The notes under the pieces are model-generated. The model made no database searches and was not told where the DNA came from. It was given only the letters and a program-made list of their open reading frames with translations. Source: Treponema sp. Marseille-Q4130 (lineage in GTDB: Bacteria; Spirochaetota; Spirochaetia; Treponematales; Treponemataceae). From it: a DNA stretch of 50,499 bases. Positions 23,966-31,694 of the stretch are shown piece after piece; within the stretch, counting starts at the first letter, position 1; each line of letters opens with the position of its first letter. The translations under genes and the position numbers were made by a program. The DNA lies in the NCBI RefSeq assembly GCF_014334325.1, contig NZ_JACSET010000015.1, positions 1 through 50,499 of the forward strand, in the 5' to 3' direction.

Positions 23966-25141
23966 TCACGCGTCTTTGTCGGCGCTTCGGATAACGCCGC
24001 CGCCTGCTATAACACCGTCGATATAGAGTACGACAGATTGTCCCGGCGCTGCGGCGTGCGCATTCTCGGCAAACGAAATGCGGTACGGCTTTCCGGAAAA
24101 CGACTCCCCCGTATGCGATGCATAAGGTTCGACATGCGCCCGCATCGGACGGGAAGCGAAGCGGATCTTAACGAAGGCGTCGAACGGAGCATCCGGCGCA
24201 ATATCACCCGGCCACACGAAATCGTCGGCAATGAGAGAGCGCGCATCCAAGTCCTCGCTGCCTGAAAGGATGACGAGATTGTTTTTCGCATCGATCGAAT
24301 GGACGTACAAAGGCTTTACCGACGATACGCCGAGTCCCCGCCTCTGCCCTATCGTATAGTGTTCGATACCGCGGTGTCGACCGAGGACGCGCCCGTCGAG
24401 ATCGATGATATCGCCCGATATCGATTCTTTATCGGAAAACAAAGCCTCAAAATATTCCGGAGAAATAAAATCCTGGCTTTCGGCTTTTTCCGATGCCGCA
24501 AGATTATTTTCCTTCGCGATGCGGAACACGTCTTTTTTTTCGATCTCCGCAAGGGGAAAGCGCACTTTTTCAAGCGTCGCCGACGGAACTCGATACAGAA
24601 AATACGTTTGATCTTTTGCACTGTCGAGCGCCGTCGCAATCATCGCAGGTTTTACCTCGGTGTGCCAAAGCCCCGTCTCCGGCTTCACGATGCGCGCATA
24701 GTGACCGGTACAAAAATAATCGTAGGTGATGCCCTGTTTTTGCACGCCTTCGAGCAGCGCGCCGAATTTAACAAAACTGTTGCAACGGATGCAGGGATTC
24801 GGCGTCCTTCCCGCACGATACTCCGCTTTAAAATAATCGATCACTTGTTTTTGATATTCGTCTTTAACGTCGATGACGCGATACGGGATATCGTTTTCAT
24901 TGCAGAATTTTTCACAGTCCGCTATATCTTTCGATTTGTCGGTACCGTAACACGAAGAACGCAATTTTTTGCCGTCGGGGAGTTCGGGTAAATCGCCCTT
25001 CCACAACGACATCGTTACGCCGATAACCTTGCAGCCCTTTTGTTTGAGGAGCAGCGCGGTAACCGTCGAATCGACGCCGCCTGAAAGTCCGACGACGACC
25101 GTGTCGCCCGCTTCCGGCAGTTTTTGCGTAACATAATTCAT
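23966..25141 (-). CDS. mnmA: tRNA-specific 2-thiouridylase MnmA
   Basis: Adds sulfur to the wobble uridine at position 34 of Lys, Glu and Gln tRNAs. The PP-loop is VVVGLSGGVDSTVTALLLKQ. The block NPCIRCNSFVKFG holds the first catalytic Cys region, followed by FCTGHYARI and HYTIGQRRGLGV. At 391 residues the length fits. The second catalytic Cys, normally in an 'SQ(D/E)ICFI' motif, is absent: the sequence reads ESQDFISPEYF. Several extra cysteines occur near residues 63-80 (SSCYGTDKS, CEKFC). The -10 TACACT ends 6 nt before the ATG and there is no ribosome binding site. Confidence 0.88.
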   Translation of the reverse strand: MNYVTQKLPEAGDTVVVGLSGGVDSTVTALLLKQKGCKVIGVTMSLWKGDLPELPDGKKLRSSCYGTDKSKDIADCEKFCNENDIPYRVIDVKDEYQKQVIDYFKAEYRAGRTPNPCIRCNSFVKFGALLEGVQKQGITYDYFCTGHYARIVKPETGLWHTEVKPAMIATALDSAKDQTYFLYRVPSATLEKVRFPLAEIEKKDVFRIAKENNLAASEKAESQDFISPEYFEALFSDKESISGDIIDLDGRVLGRHRGIEHYTIGQRRGLGVSSVKPLYVHSIDAKNNLVILSGSEDLDARSLIADDFVWPGDIAPDAPFDAFVKIRFASRPMRAHVEPYASHTGESFSGKPYRISFAENAHAAAPGQSVVLYIDGVIAGGGVIRSADKDA

Positions 25142-25147
25142 AGGGGC

Positions 25148-25153
25148 AGTGTA
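25148..25153 (-). promoter_or_regulatory. mnmA -10 element, leaderless geometry
   Basis: TACACT on the minus strand (25153-25148) ends six bases before the mnmA ATG, so the +1 would be the A of the start codon. The -35 region (TTTTAT) is weak. Confidence 0.45.
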
Positions 25154-25193
25154 GCGTAAAAAGCGAAGTTATAAAAGCGGCCTTTGTTATTGT

Positions 25194-26186
25194 TTACAAA
25201 ATCTTTGCGCACTTGTCGTGACGAAACATTTCGTATTTTTTCAAAAAGGGTAAGACTGCCGTCTCGGCAATTTTTCGCGCAGCTTCGGCACTCCCGTCGT
25301 ACGGAAACACAAAGGCGCCGGGTATATTGTGCATATACGTATACTGTTTTTTCGCATAGGCCCGGCTCGCCGCTTTGATGCGCGATTTTATTTCATCTTC
25401 GCTTCCGGGCGAAAACCATTCGCGATAGCCGATCGCGCGCATGGCAGGCGACTTTTCCGTACAGCCCGAATCGATGAGTTTTTGCACTTCGTCGGAAAGT
25501 CCCGCACGAAACATTTGATCCACGCGCGCGTCTATGCGTTCGTACAGCGTTTCGCGGGGCATCGTAAGAATGATCGTGCAAAAATCGTAAGGCTTTCGAA
25601 GCTCCGCACGTGCGGCAAAAAAGCTCCGCTTCTTTCCCGTAGCAATCACGATTTCGAGCGCCCTCTGTATGCGGTATGCGTCGTTTTTGTGGATGATGAG
25701 TGCGCTTTCGGGGTCGAGCGATAAAAGACGCTCCCACATCTTTTCGGCACCGAGCGTTTGCATTTCATCATGCAGTTTTGCGCGGAGGAACGCATCGACT
25801 GCCGGAGTATCGGGCAAGCCCAGCATAAAAGAACGGATATAAAAACCGGTGCCGCCTGAAACGACCGGCAGTTTGCCGCGAGAAAAAATATCCGCGCACG
25901 CATCGTCCCCACGCGCGACAAAATCGGCAGCTGAAAAAAAATCGTGAGGATCGCATATATCGATCAGATGATGCGGGAGCTCTGAAAGAAGGGCAGCGTC
26001 GGGCTTCGCCGTTCCGATATCCAAACCGCGGTACACTTGCATCGAATCGGCGCTGACGATTTCCGCCATCCCGTTAAAAAAAGAGAGACTGCTCCGAGCA
26101 AACAGGGTTTGCAGCAAAGCAGTCTTTCCCGAAGCCGTCGGTGCAAAGAGGACAAGCACCGGACGGGCGGCGTCATTGCCGTTCAA
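25194..26186 (-). CDS. miaA: tRNA dimethylallyltransferase MiaA
   Basis: Transfers a dimethylallyl group to N6 of A37 in tRNAs that read U-starting codons. It has the P-loop APTASGKTALLQ, the block IVSADSMQVYRGLDIGTAKPD and the motif VVSGGTGFYIRSFMLGL. The C-terminal helical region contains RAIGYREWF and AYAKKQYTYM. At 330 residues it has normal length. It overlaps the end of rpoZ by 14 nt and is cotranscribed with it. In E. coli miaA lies in a different operon, next to hfq; neither hfq nor mutL is here. Confidence 0.92.
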   Translation of the reverse strand: MNGNDAARPVLVLFAPTASGKTALLQTLFARSSLSFFNGMAEIVSADSMQVYRGLDIGTAKPDAALLSELPHHLIDICDPHDFFSAADFVARGDDACADIFSRGKLPVVSGGTGFYIRSFMLGLPDTPAVDAFLRAKLHDEMQTLGAEKMWERLLSLDPESALIIHKNDAYRIQRALEIVIATGKKRSFFAARAELRKPYDFCTIILTMPRETLYERIDARVDQMFRAGLSDEVQKLIDSGCTEKSPAMRAIGYREWFSPGSEDEIKSRIKAASRAYAKKQYTYMHNIPGAFVFPYDGSAEAARKIAETAVLPFLKKYEMFRHDKCAKIL

Positions 26187-26367
26187 TTTTAAACGTCACT
26201 TCGTCGTCAAAAAGCTGGCGGGCGGCAAGAGAAACGACTTTACCGTCGTTTTCTTCGATTTCCGGATCTTCGACCTTTGCCATCTGAAACGCGCGTCGGC
26301 TCGCCGCAACGGTAATTTCATAAATATTGTCGCTGTATTTTACGAGTTCTTCAAGCGGAAATACCAT
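26173..26367 (-). CDS. rpoZ: RNA polymerase omega subunit
   Basis: A 64-residue protein with the omega layout: VKYSDNIYEITVAASRRAFQM, then KVVSLAARQLFDDEVTFKIE. It helps assemble the RNA polymerase beta' subunit. It is the first gene of the rpoZ-miaA transcript, with a good promoter (26431-26459) and a GAGG ribosome binding site a little further than usual from the ATG. Confidence 0.85.
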   Translation of the reverse strand: MVFPLEELVKYSDNIYEITVAASRRAFQMAKVEDPEIEENDGKVVSLAARQLFDDEVTFKIERQ

Positions 26368-26430
26368 ATACTACCTCACACATTATTGGGCACAGTTACC
26401 TCTAAAAACTGCAATTTTTAAAGCTTCTCT

Positions 26431-26459
26431 ATTATAAAAAAAAAATACATCGTTGTAAA
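26431..26459 (-). promoter_or_regulatory. promoter of rpoZ-miaA
   Basis: On the minus strand TTTACA (26459-26454), 17-nt spacer that is mostly T, and a perfect TATAAT (26436-26431). The predicted leader is about 57 nt and contains an AAAAATTGCAGTTTTT inverted repeat. Confidence 0.75.
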
Positions 26460-26475
26460 GGCGCCGCAATTTTTT

Positions 26476-26583
26476 GTAGGGGCAGGACGACACCCCCGTT
26501 CAGGGCAGGGGTTTCTTCCTGCCCCTACGACCCCATCCTTCTTCCTCGCACTGCCAAAGGGGAAACCCCTTTGGAAACCCCGT
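26476..26583. repeat. palindromic repeat element between rpoZ and bactofilin
   Basis: Two nested hairpins. GTAGGGGCAGGA (26476-26487) and TCCTGCCCCTAC (26517-26528) form a perfect 12-bp inverted repeat. CCAAAGGGG-AAA-CCCCTTTGG (26554-26574) forms a second one, followed by AAACCCC. The composition differs from the rest of the region, and the shape is that of REP/MITE-type intergenic repeats. It also separates the two transcripts and could stop bactofilin transcription. Confidence 0.6.
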
Positions 26584-26658
26584 TTTGTCAGATCGCGTTC
26601 CGCGAAAAGACGGAGTAAAAACAGTGCCTTCCGAACAAAACGCCGTTTCGCTTTCAGC

Positions 26659-27084
26659 TCAATGGATCGCGTCGGATTTCAGCGCGAGCGCGTCTTTATA
26701 TTCGGAAGATGCGACGGAAAACAGATCGATATCCGGCTCTTTGTCGAGCATCGTAACCTGCCCTTCAAAATTGACATCGCTTGCAATGCGAAGACGAGCT
26801 GTCGTTATATCGCCCGTAACGCTGCTGCCGCTGCATATTTCAACGCGCTCGGAAGCTTCGAGGTTTCCGGTAACGCTTCCCGACACGATGATCGAGCGCG
26901 CTGTAATCGTCTCGCCGGTGCACACCGCGTCCTTTGCGATCTCCAAATCTCCGCTCGCTTTTATCTTTCCGTTGAATTTTCCGGTAATGATGAGTTTATC
27001 CGAAAATTCGAGTTCGCCGTCGAACTCCGTTTCCGGTCCGAATACCGTCACATTGATTTTTTCGTCGTCCTGTTTTTCCGCCAT
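26659..27084 (-). CDS. bacA: bactofilin
   Basis: A cytoskeletal polymer-forming protein built from a right-handed beta-helix. The core has regularly spaced Gly/Ile strands: FGPETEFDGELEFSDKLIIT, GKFNGKIKASGDLEIAKDAV, ARSIIVSGSVTGNLEASERV and GSSVTGDITTARLRIASDV. It ends with a short acidic tail. The start at 27084 (MAEKQDDEK) overlaps the lnt stop (TAATG), so translation is coupled. In other bacteria bactofilins place cell-wall enzymes or act in motility and shape; a role in this helical cell is plausible. Confidence 0.9.
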   Translation of the reverse strand: MAEKQDDEKINVTVFGPETEFDGELEFSDKLIITGKFNGKIKASGDLEIAKDAVCTGETITARSIIVSGSVTGNLEASERVEICSGSSVTGDITTARLRIASDVNFEGQVTMLDKEPDIDLFSVASSEYKDALALKSDAIH

Positions 27085-28706
27085 TATATCCTGCTTCTTT
27101 TTCCGTTTAAAATAATGCATACGATGCACATGAGCAAAGCCGCCGCAACAAAAAAAATCGCAAGCGCGTCGCCCGTTTTATTATACAGCGTTTTTCCCGC
27201 AGTGTCATCCGCGACGGGCATCATGCCTGTTAAATAAGTTTCAGTAAACGGCTCCGCTTCGAGCAGAATCTTTCCGGTGCGGTCGACGATGCACGTCTGC
27301 CCCGATGCGGTACTCCGAACGGCGGGCACTCGGTTTTCGGCACAGCGGAAAACCGCCATCGCAAGGTGCTGATTTTGACAGCTCAGGCTTTTCGACCACG
27401 CGTCGTTCGACATATTGACGAAAGCTCGCGCGCCGTTTGCGACAAAGCGGCGGCAGTCGTCGCCGAAGGTATCTTCAAAGCAGATCGGCACGGAAAACGA
27501 AATTCCCGCAGCGTGAAAAACGGTACGCTCACTTCCTTTTGCCCATAAATGCGTATCCGCTTTTTCAAGGGCATCGTAGAGCCGGGGAAGCCGTTTTGCA
27601 AAGGGCACCGTTTCCGTAAACGGCACCAAATGAATTTTCCGATAGATTTCCGGCTCCGGCGGTACGACGTTTTTTCCGGGCGTAAAAACGAAAGCGCTGT
27701 TGTAATCGTCGGTGCGGGTGCCGCCCGTGTCCACGGAATGAAAATTTCCGATCACGAATACGGCTTTTTTTTCGTCGATAAAGTGCAGCACCGAATTGAT
27801 AAGGTCGAACCTTCTCCTGTCGCGTCTGAGCGCATAGTGCGTCAAAATCGACGGAACGACGGCCGTCTCGGGCCACACGACAAGCGCTATGTCGGGATCT
27901 TCCGAAAGCGCGCGCTCCGTCAGCGTCATAAGCGTTTTAACATCCCGTTCGTAAGAAATTATATCGCCCTGCCACGGATCGGTATTGTGCTGCACCGCGC
28001 AAATTTTAATAAATTTTCCGTTTTCATTTTTTTGCGAAAGAAGCGCGCCTCCGTATGCGGCGAATGCGACGAGCGCAAACGCCCAAAGCACAATTCCGAG
28101 CGCGCGCCGTTTTGCCGATGCTCTGAAGCCTGCGATGTCTTTTGTTTCCGCACCGATATACACGGCGTACAACCACGCGGATGTAAAATCGATGAGAAAG
28201 CTAAGCGCCCACACGCCGAAAAGAGATGCGCTTTGGACGAGGAGGAGGTTTTGCCACTGCGTATAGCCTGCAACCCCGTACGAAAATCCCGCGAAGCCCG
28301 TCGTTTTCAGGTATTCGTGCGAACAGAGGATGAGCCATTGGACGATCCACGCGTGACGTCCGCAAAACCTGTCGGCGATCTTTAAGCATACAAAGAGCAG
28401 CGCGTATGAAATAAAATATTCGACGCTTATCGCAGCGGCGGCAACGACGTGAAAAGTGATAAGCCACGAAACGTATAAACAGTATGAAAGCGCTCCGTAT
28501 ACGCCGCCCCACAGCCACACCGTTTTAAAAGACGAACGGCGGACGAGCATAAAAGCGGGAAAATACATCACCCATGCGACGAGCGGAACGCCTTTTGAAA
28601 AGATAAAACCGGGATTCGCGAGTGCGAACAAAACCGCACCCGCAAGCACTAAAAGAGCATTAATAAAAAAATGATTCGAAGCGGAACGGTTTTCCGTAAG
28701 GGTCAT
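27084..28706 (-). CDS. lnt: apolipoprotein N-acyltransferase Lnt
   Basis: Adds the third acyl chain to lipoproteins in the inner membrane. Several N-terminal transmembrane segments are present (FFINALLVLAGAVLFALANP; WVMYFPAFMLV; LIDFTSAWLYAVYIG). They are followed by a nitrilase-type domain with Glu in VVWPETAVVPSIL, Lys in YRKIHLVPFTETVPF and Cys in VPICFEDTFGDDCR. A last membrane helix lies at the C-terminus (ALAIFFVAAALLMCIVCIIL). The start at 28706 overlaps the HU stop by 4 nt (ATGA). It sits between HU and bactofilin in one operon. Confidence 0.92.
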   Translation of the reverse strand: MTLTENRSASNHFFINALLVLAGAVLFALANPGFIFSKGVPLVAWVMYFPAFMLVRRSSFKTVWLWGGVYGALSYCLYVSWLITFHVVAAAAISVEYFISYALLFVCLKIADRFCGRHAWIVQWLILCSHEYLKTTGFAGFSYGVAGYTQWQNLLLVQSASLFGVWALSFLIDFTSAWLYAVYIGAETKDIAGFRASAKRRALGIVLWAFALVAFAAYGGALLSQKNENGKFIKICAVQHNTDPWQGDIISYERDVKTLMTLTERALSEDPDIALVVWPETAVVPSILTHYALRRDRRRFDLINSVLHFIDEKKAVFVIGNFHSVDTGGTRTDDYNSAFVFTPGKNVVPPEPEIYRKIHLVPFTETVPFAKRLPRLYDALEKADTHLWAKGSERTVFHAAGISFSVPICFEDTFGDDCRRFVANGARAFVNMSNDAWSKSLSCQNQHLAMAVFRCAENRVPAVRSTASGQTCIVDRTGKILLEAEPFTETYLTGMMPVADDTAGKTLYNKTGDALAIFFVAAALLMCIVCIILNGKRSRI

Positions 28707-29020
28707 CGCTCGACCTGCTCTTTTTTGAGATTCCACAGCGATTTTTTGAGTTCCTGTCCGGAACGGAACGCGGCGATGTAGTGAGGATCGACGGAAAGCG
28801 TTTCGCCGGTTTTCGGGTTTCGCGCAACGGATCTGCCCTTACGCAGGCGCGGCTCAAAAGTGCCGAATCCGCGCAGTTCGATCGTCGCTCCTGCGACAAG
28901 CGATTTTTTTATCTCCCCCAGAAAATTTTCCATGACCTCTTGAACGACGCGCCGTTCGCAATTCGTATTGCGATACACCGATTCGATAAGGTCGTATTTT
29001 GTTATTTTTTTCTGAGGCAT
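28703..29020 (-). CDS. hup: HU/IHF-family DNA-binding protein
   Basis: A 105-residue nucleoid protein with the family pattern: ITKYDLIESVYRNTNCERRV, GATIELRGFGTFEPRLRKGR and the DNA-contacting arm ARNPKTGETLSVDPHYIAAF. It is slightly longer than E. coli HU. It is the first gene of the HU-lnt-bactofilin run, following the rpsT terminator. Confidence 0.92.
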   Translation of the reverse strand: MPQKKITKYDLIESVYRNTNCERRVVQEVMENFLGEIKKSLVAGATIELRGFGTFEPRLRKGRSVARNPKTGETLSVDPHYIAAFRSGQELKKSLWNLKKEQVER

Positions 29021-29040
29021 AGAATTCCCGATACGGCGAT

Positions 29041-29085
29041 AAAAAAAGAACTCCGGCAGAAACCGAGCTTACAGTTCCTCCGGAA
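29041..29085 (-). terminator. terminator of rpsT
   Basis: On the minus strand a hairpin built from CCGG-AGGAAC and GTTTCT-GCCGG is followed by AGTTC and a run of seven T. It ends rpsT transcription and leaves HU dependent on readthrough or its own promoter. Confidence 0.6.
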
Positions 29086-29106
29086 TTTTTTTGAGACAGG
29101 CAATAC

Positions 29107-29400
29107 TTATTTTGCAGCCGCTTCTGCAGGAGAAGCAAAAGTCACATTGAAAAGTTTTTTCATGCGGGACTTTTTGCGCGCGACGGTATTGTGTTTTAAA
29201 ACGCCCTTGCTGCGCGCGGAATCCAGTTCTTTTTGAACAAGATTGTATAAATCTTCCGCCGTTTTTTGCTCTTTGCTCTGCACCGCTGCAACGAAACGTT
29301 TTACGGCAGTTTTGCACCGCGATTTAATCGCTTTATTATGAAGGCGGCGCGCTTCGCTCTGCTTAAATCTTTTTTCCGCAGACGTCTGTTTTTTTGCCAA
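29107..29400 (-). CDS. rpsT: 30S ribosomal protein S20, TTG start
   Basis: A 97-residue basic protein: MAKKQTSAEKRFKQSEARRL, then HNKAIKSRCKTAVKRFV and HNTVARKKSRMKKLF. The start codon is TTG (29400-29398), preceded by GGGGG about seven bases upstream. E. coli rpsT also uses a UUG start, linked to autoregulation, so the rare start may be functional. The promoter TTGACT-N17-TACTAT lies at 29440-29468. Confidence 0.95.
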   Translation of the reverse strand: MAKKQTSAEKRFKQSEARRLHNKAIKSRCKTAVKRFVAAVQSKEQKTAEDLYNLVQKELDSARSKGVLKHNTVARKKSRMKKLFNVTFASPAEAAAK

Positions 29401-29439
29401 AGGAGACCCCCAATTAATAACCTAATGTTAATATTTCAT

Positions 29440-29468
29440 ATAGTATCGAAGCGCTTCCCTTTAGTCAA
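29440..29468 (-). promoter_or_regulatory. rpsT promoter
   Basis: On the minus strand TTGACT (29468-29463), 17-nt spacer, TACTAT (29445-29440). The predicted leader is about 33 nt. Confidence 0.6.
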
Positions 29469-29643
29469 GCGTATCGTTGACAGCATATTGACGGTTATCA
29501 CAACAATGCCGAAACATCAGAACCGTGTAAATCGCCTCGTCCGAATATCCCCTCAATTCTCGAAAATTAACAATCGATAAGACGGGAAGGATTGGAAAGG
29601 ATGGGGAAAATCAATGCACGCTTAAAAACGAAGCGCGCGAAGA

Positions 29644-29716
29644 TGAGCTATTGCAGATTCGAACTGCAGACCCACGCCTTAAAAGGGCGTTGCTCTACCT
29701 ACTGAGCTAATAGCCC
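29644..29716 (-). tRNA. tRNA-Lys (UUU)
   Basis: A full cloverleaf: acceptor GGGCTAT/ATAGCTC, D arm GCTC...GAGC, anticodon stem ACGCC/GGCGT with loop CTTTTAA, and T arm CTGCA-GTTCGAA-TCTGCAA. CCA is not encoded. Its anticodon is a substrate for MnmA. A perfect promoter lies 26 nt upstream. Confidence 0.95.
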
Positions 29717-29741
29717 AAACCGTACGGCAAGTATGTCGGTT

Positions 29742-29770
29742 ACTATATTATTTTTTGCAACAAGTGTCAA
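29742..29770 (-). promoter_or_regulatory. tRNA-Lys promoter
   Basis: On the minus strand TTGACA (29770-29765), 17-nt spacer, TATAGT (29747-29742): an almost perfect sigma-70 promoter. Confidence 0.8.
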
Positions 29771-29823
29771 TAACCTTTTTTGATAATAATCGCAGTCAAA
29801 ATCGCTTCCTGTCGATCGCTTCC

Positions 29824-29852
29824 TTGACAGCATGCGTCGAACCTGTTAAAAT
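29824..29852 (+). promoter_or_regulatory. promoter of tRNA-Val and the uridine-kinase-like gene
   Basis: TTGACA (29824-29829), 17-nt spacer, TAAAAT (29847-29852). The predicted start near 29859 is 23 nt before the tRNA. The direct repeat TCGCTTCCT (two copies, 14 nt apart) lies just upstream. Confidence 0.75.
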
Positions 29853-29881
29853 CTTTTATTATATTCGATACTTGATCGTTC

Positions 29882-29953
29882 GGGCGGTTAACTCAGGGGT
29901 AGAGTGCTACCTTCACACGGTAGAAGCCATTGGTTCAAATCCAATACCGCCTA
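29882..29953 (+). tRNA. tRNA-Val (CAC)
   Basis: Acceptor GGGCGGT/ACCGCCT (first pair G-U), D arm ACTC...GAGT, anticodon stem CTACC/GGTAG with loop TTCACAC, and T arm ATTGG-TTCAAAT-CCAAT. CCA is not encoded. The base after the discriminator A is followed directly by the ATG of the next gene. Confidence 0.93.
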
Positions 29954-29954
29954 T

Positions 29955-31616
29955 ATGCCGGGACAGATGCTTTCCGTCACTTTTCCGTCGGGCAAAACGC
30001 TGTGCGTGCCTTCCGGTACGCCGCTCAATACGCTGCTCTCGCACTTTTCCGAAAAGAGCGAACACATCCTTGCCGTAAAAGTGAACAACGGAATCGAGCC
30101 GTTCGACAAACCGCTCGAAATCAATTCCTATCTCGAACCCGTCCTCGACTCGAGTAAAGACGGCGCACAAGTGTACCGCCGCTCGCTTTGCCTTCTGCTC
30201 GCAGCCGCCGCTCACAAGCTTTTTCCGCTGTCACGCCTTTTGTGCGGACACAGTCTCGGAAGCGGCTATTACTATACGCTCGAAACGGGAAAACCGATAA
30301 ATAAAGAGCAGATTGAAGCGCTCGAAAAAGAGATGCGCCTCATCGTTGCAAAAAATCTTCCGATAACCGTACAGTTCGTTTCCTATACGGATGCGGTTTC
30401 GCTTTTTGAAGCGCTCGGGAGAGTCGAAACGAGACTGCAGCTGAATTATTTTTGTCCGCCGCGAGTCAAAATCAATTCTCTCGACAATTTTTCCGATCTC
30501 TATTTCGGTCCCCTCGTTCCGTCGACGGGCTTTTTGAAAACTTTCGGTCTCCTACCCTACGGCAAAGGTTTTTTGCTGCGCTTTCCGCAGCCGTCCGCTC
30601 CCGACGAACTCCCCGAATTCGTCGACCAGCCGCAGCTTTTCGAAATCTACAGCCGCTACAAAGAATGGGGAAAACGCATCGGCGTAACATCGGCGGCAAC
30701 TCTCAACAAACTCGTCAATGAACGCAAGATAAACGATTTTATCGATATCGCCGAAACCTTTCAGCAGCGGCAGTTTGCAGATGTCGCCGACCAGATCGCA
30801 AAACGCGAGCGGGTGCGTGCCGTATTGATCGCAGGGCCGTCGAGTTCCGGCAAAACGACGTCAGCAAAAAAGCTCGCACTCGAACTCCAAGCGATCGGCT
30901 ACCTGCCGCACGTGCTCAGCCTCGACAGCTATTACGTAGGGCGCGACAAAAATCCGAAAGACGAAAACGGCAATTACGATTACGAATGCCTTGAAGCCCT
31001 CGACATCGATTTGCTCAACGACAACCTGCTCGACCTCTTTGACGGAAAAGAAGTGCGCATCCCCTCGTACAACTTTCAGCGCGGCGAACGCTATTATGAA
31101 GACAAAAATACGATGAAGCTCGCTGAAAACGAAATTTTAATAATCGAAGGAATTCACGGCTTAAACGATAAACTGACATCTCGCATTCCGCACGAACTCA
31201 AATTCAAAATCTATCTTTCCGCACTCACGCAGCTGAACCTCGACGACCATAACCGCATTTCGACGAGCGACAACCGCCTCATCCGTAGAATTGTGCGCGA
31301 CTCGCAGTTCCGCGGCAAAAGCGCCGCCGAAACGATTTCGATGTGGCCGAGCGTACAGGCAGGAGAGCAAAAACACATTTTCCCGTTTCAACTCAACGCC
31401 GACGCGATGCTCAACACCGCCCTCGACTACGAGCTGGCAGTCCTCAAAGTCTACGCCGACCCGCTTTTACGTTGTGTCAATCCGACGCAAAAAGAATACG
31501 GAGAAGCATGCCGCCTTTTGAGCTTTCTATACAACTTTTCGCCGATTCCGCCGACGGCCGTTCCCGCGCGCTCGATTATGCGCGAATTTATCGGCGGCAG
31601 CGCATTCCATTATTAA
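29955..31616 (+). CDS. udk: TGS-domain uridine kinase-like protein
   Basis: Residues about 5-65 form a TGS domain (MLSVTFPSGKTLCVPSGTPL). Residues about 70-230 resemble the threonyl-tRNA synthetase second additional domain (HKLFPLSRLLCGHSLGSGYY). From about 290 a uridine kinase/phosphoribulokinase P-loop domain follows (VLIAGPSSSGKTTSAKKLAL, VLSLDSYYVGRDKNPKDENG, ILIIEGIHGLNDKL). The architecture is widespread in spirochaetes, clostridia and Thermotoga. It probably phosphorylates uridine, but the substrate is not proved. The first ATG (29955) begins two bases after the tRNA-Val 3' end; a second ATG at 29967 has a weak GGGA site. No other promoter is seen between tRNA and gene. Confidence 0.85.
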   Translation: MPGQMLSVTFPSGKTLCVPSGTPLNTLLSHFSEKSEHILAVKVNNGIEPFDKPLEINSYLEPVLDSSKDGAQVYRRSLCLLLAAAAHKLFPLSRLLCGHSLGSGYYYTLETGKPINKEQIEALEKEMRLIVAKNLPITVQFVSYTDAVSLFEALGRVETRLQLNYFCPPRVKINSLDNFSDLYFGPLVPSTGFLKTFGLLPYGKGFLLRFPQPSAPDELPEFVDQPQLFEIYSRYKEWGKRIGVTSAATLNKLVNERKINDFIDIAETFQQRQFADVADQIAKRERVRAVLIAGPSSSGKTTSAKKLALELQAIGYLPHVLSLDSYYVGRDKNPKDENGNYDYECLEALDIDLLNDNLLDLFDGKEVRIPSYNFQRGERYYEDKNTMKLAENEILIIEGIHGLNDKLTSRIPHELKFKIYLSALTQLNLDDHNRISTSDNRLIRRIVRDSQFRGKSAAETISMWPSVQAGEQKHIFPFQLNADAMLNTALDYELAVLKVYADPLLRCVNPTQKEYGEACRLLSFLYNFSPIPPTAVPARSIMREFIGGSAFHY

Positions 31617-31627
31617 AATCGAAAAAA

Positions 31628-31643
31628 ATTATTAATTAATAAT
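31628..31643. repeat. 16-bp AT palindrome
   Basis: ATTATTAATTAATAAT is a perfect palindrome just after the uridine-kinase-like stop. The motif AATTAATAAT also occurs directly before the ATG at 40553. Confidence 0.35.
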
Positions 31644-31677
31644 ATCCATATATAACCTGTGCGGCAGTCTCAAAGTT

Positions 31678-31694
31678 AAACAGATGTGCTGTTT
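31678..31694 (-). terminator. hairpin at the end of fliJ
   Basis: AAACAG-N5-CTGTTT overlaps the fliJ stop codon on the minus strand and is followed by AACTTTG. It is a weak terminator candidate for the fli operon. Confidence 0.35.

Noticed and set aside
29904-29954. Uridine-kinase-like gene starting inside tRNA-Val
   Set aside because: The frame is open through the tRNA, but that stretch is explained by the tRNA. The TGS domain begins after 29955.
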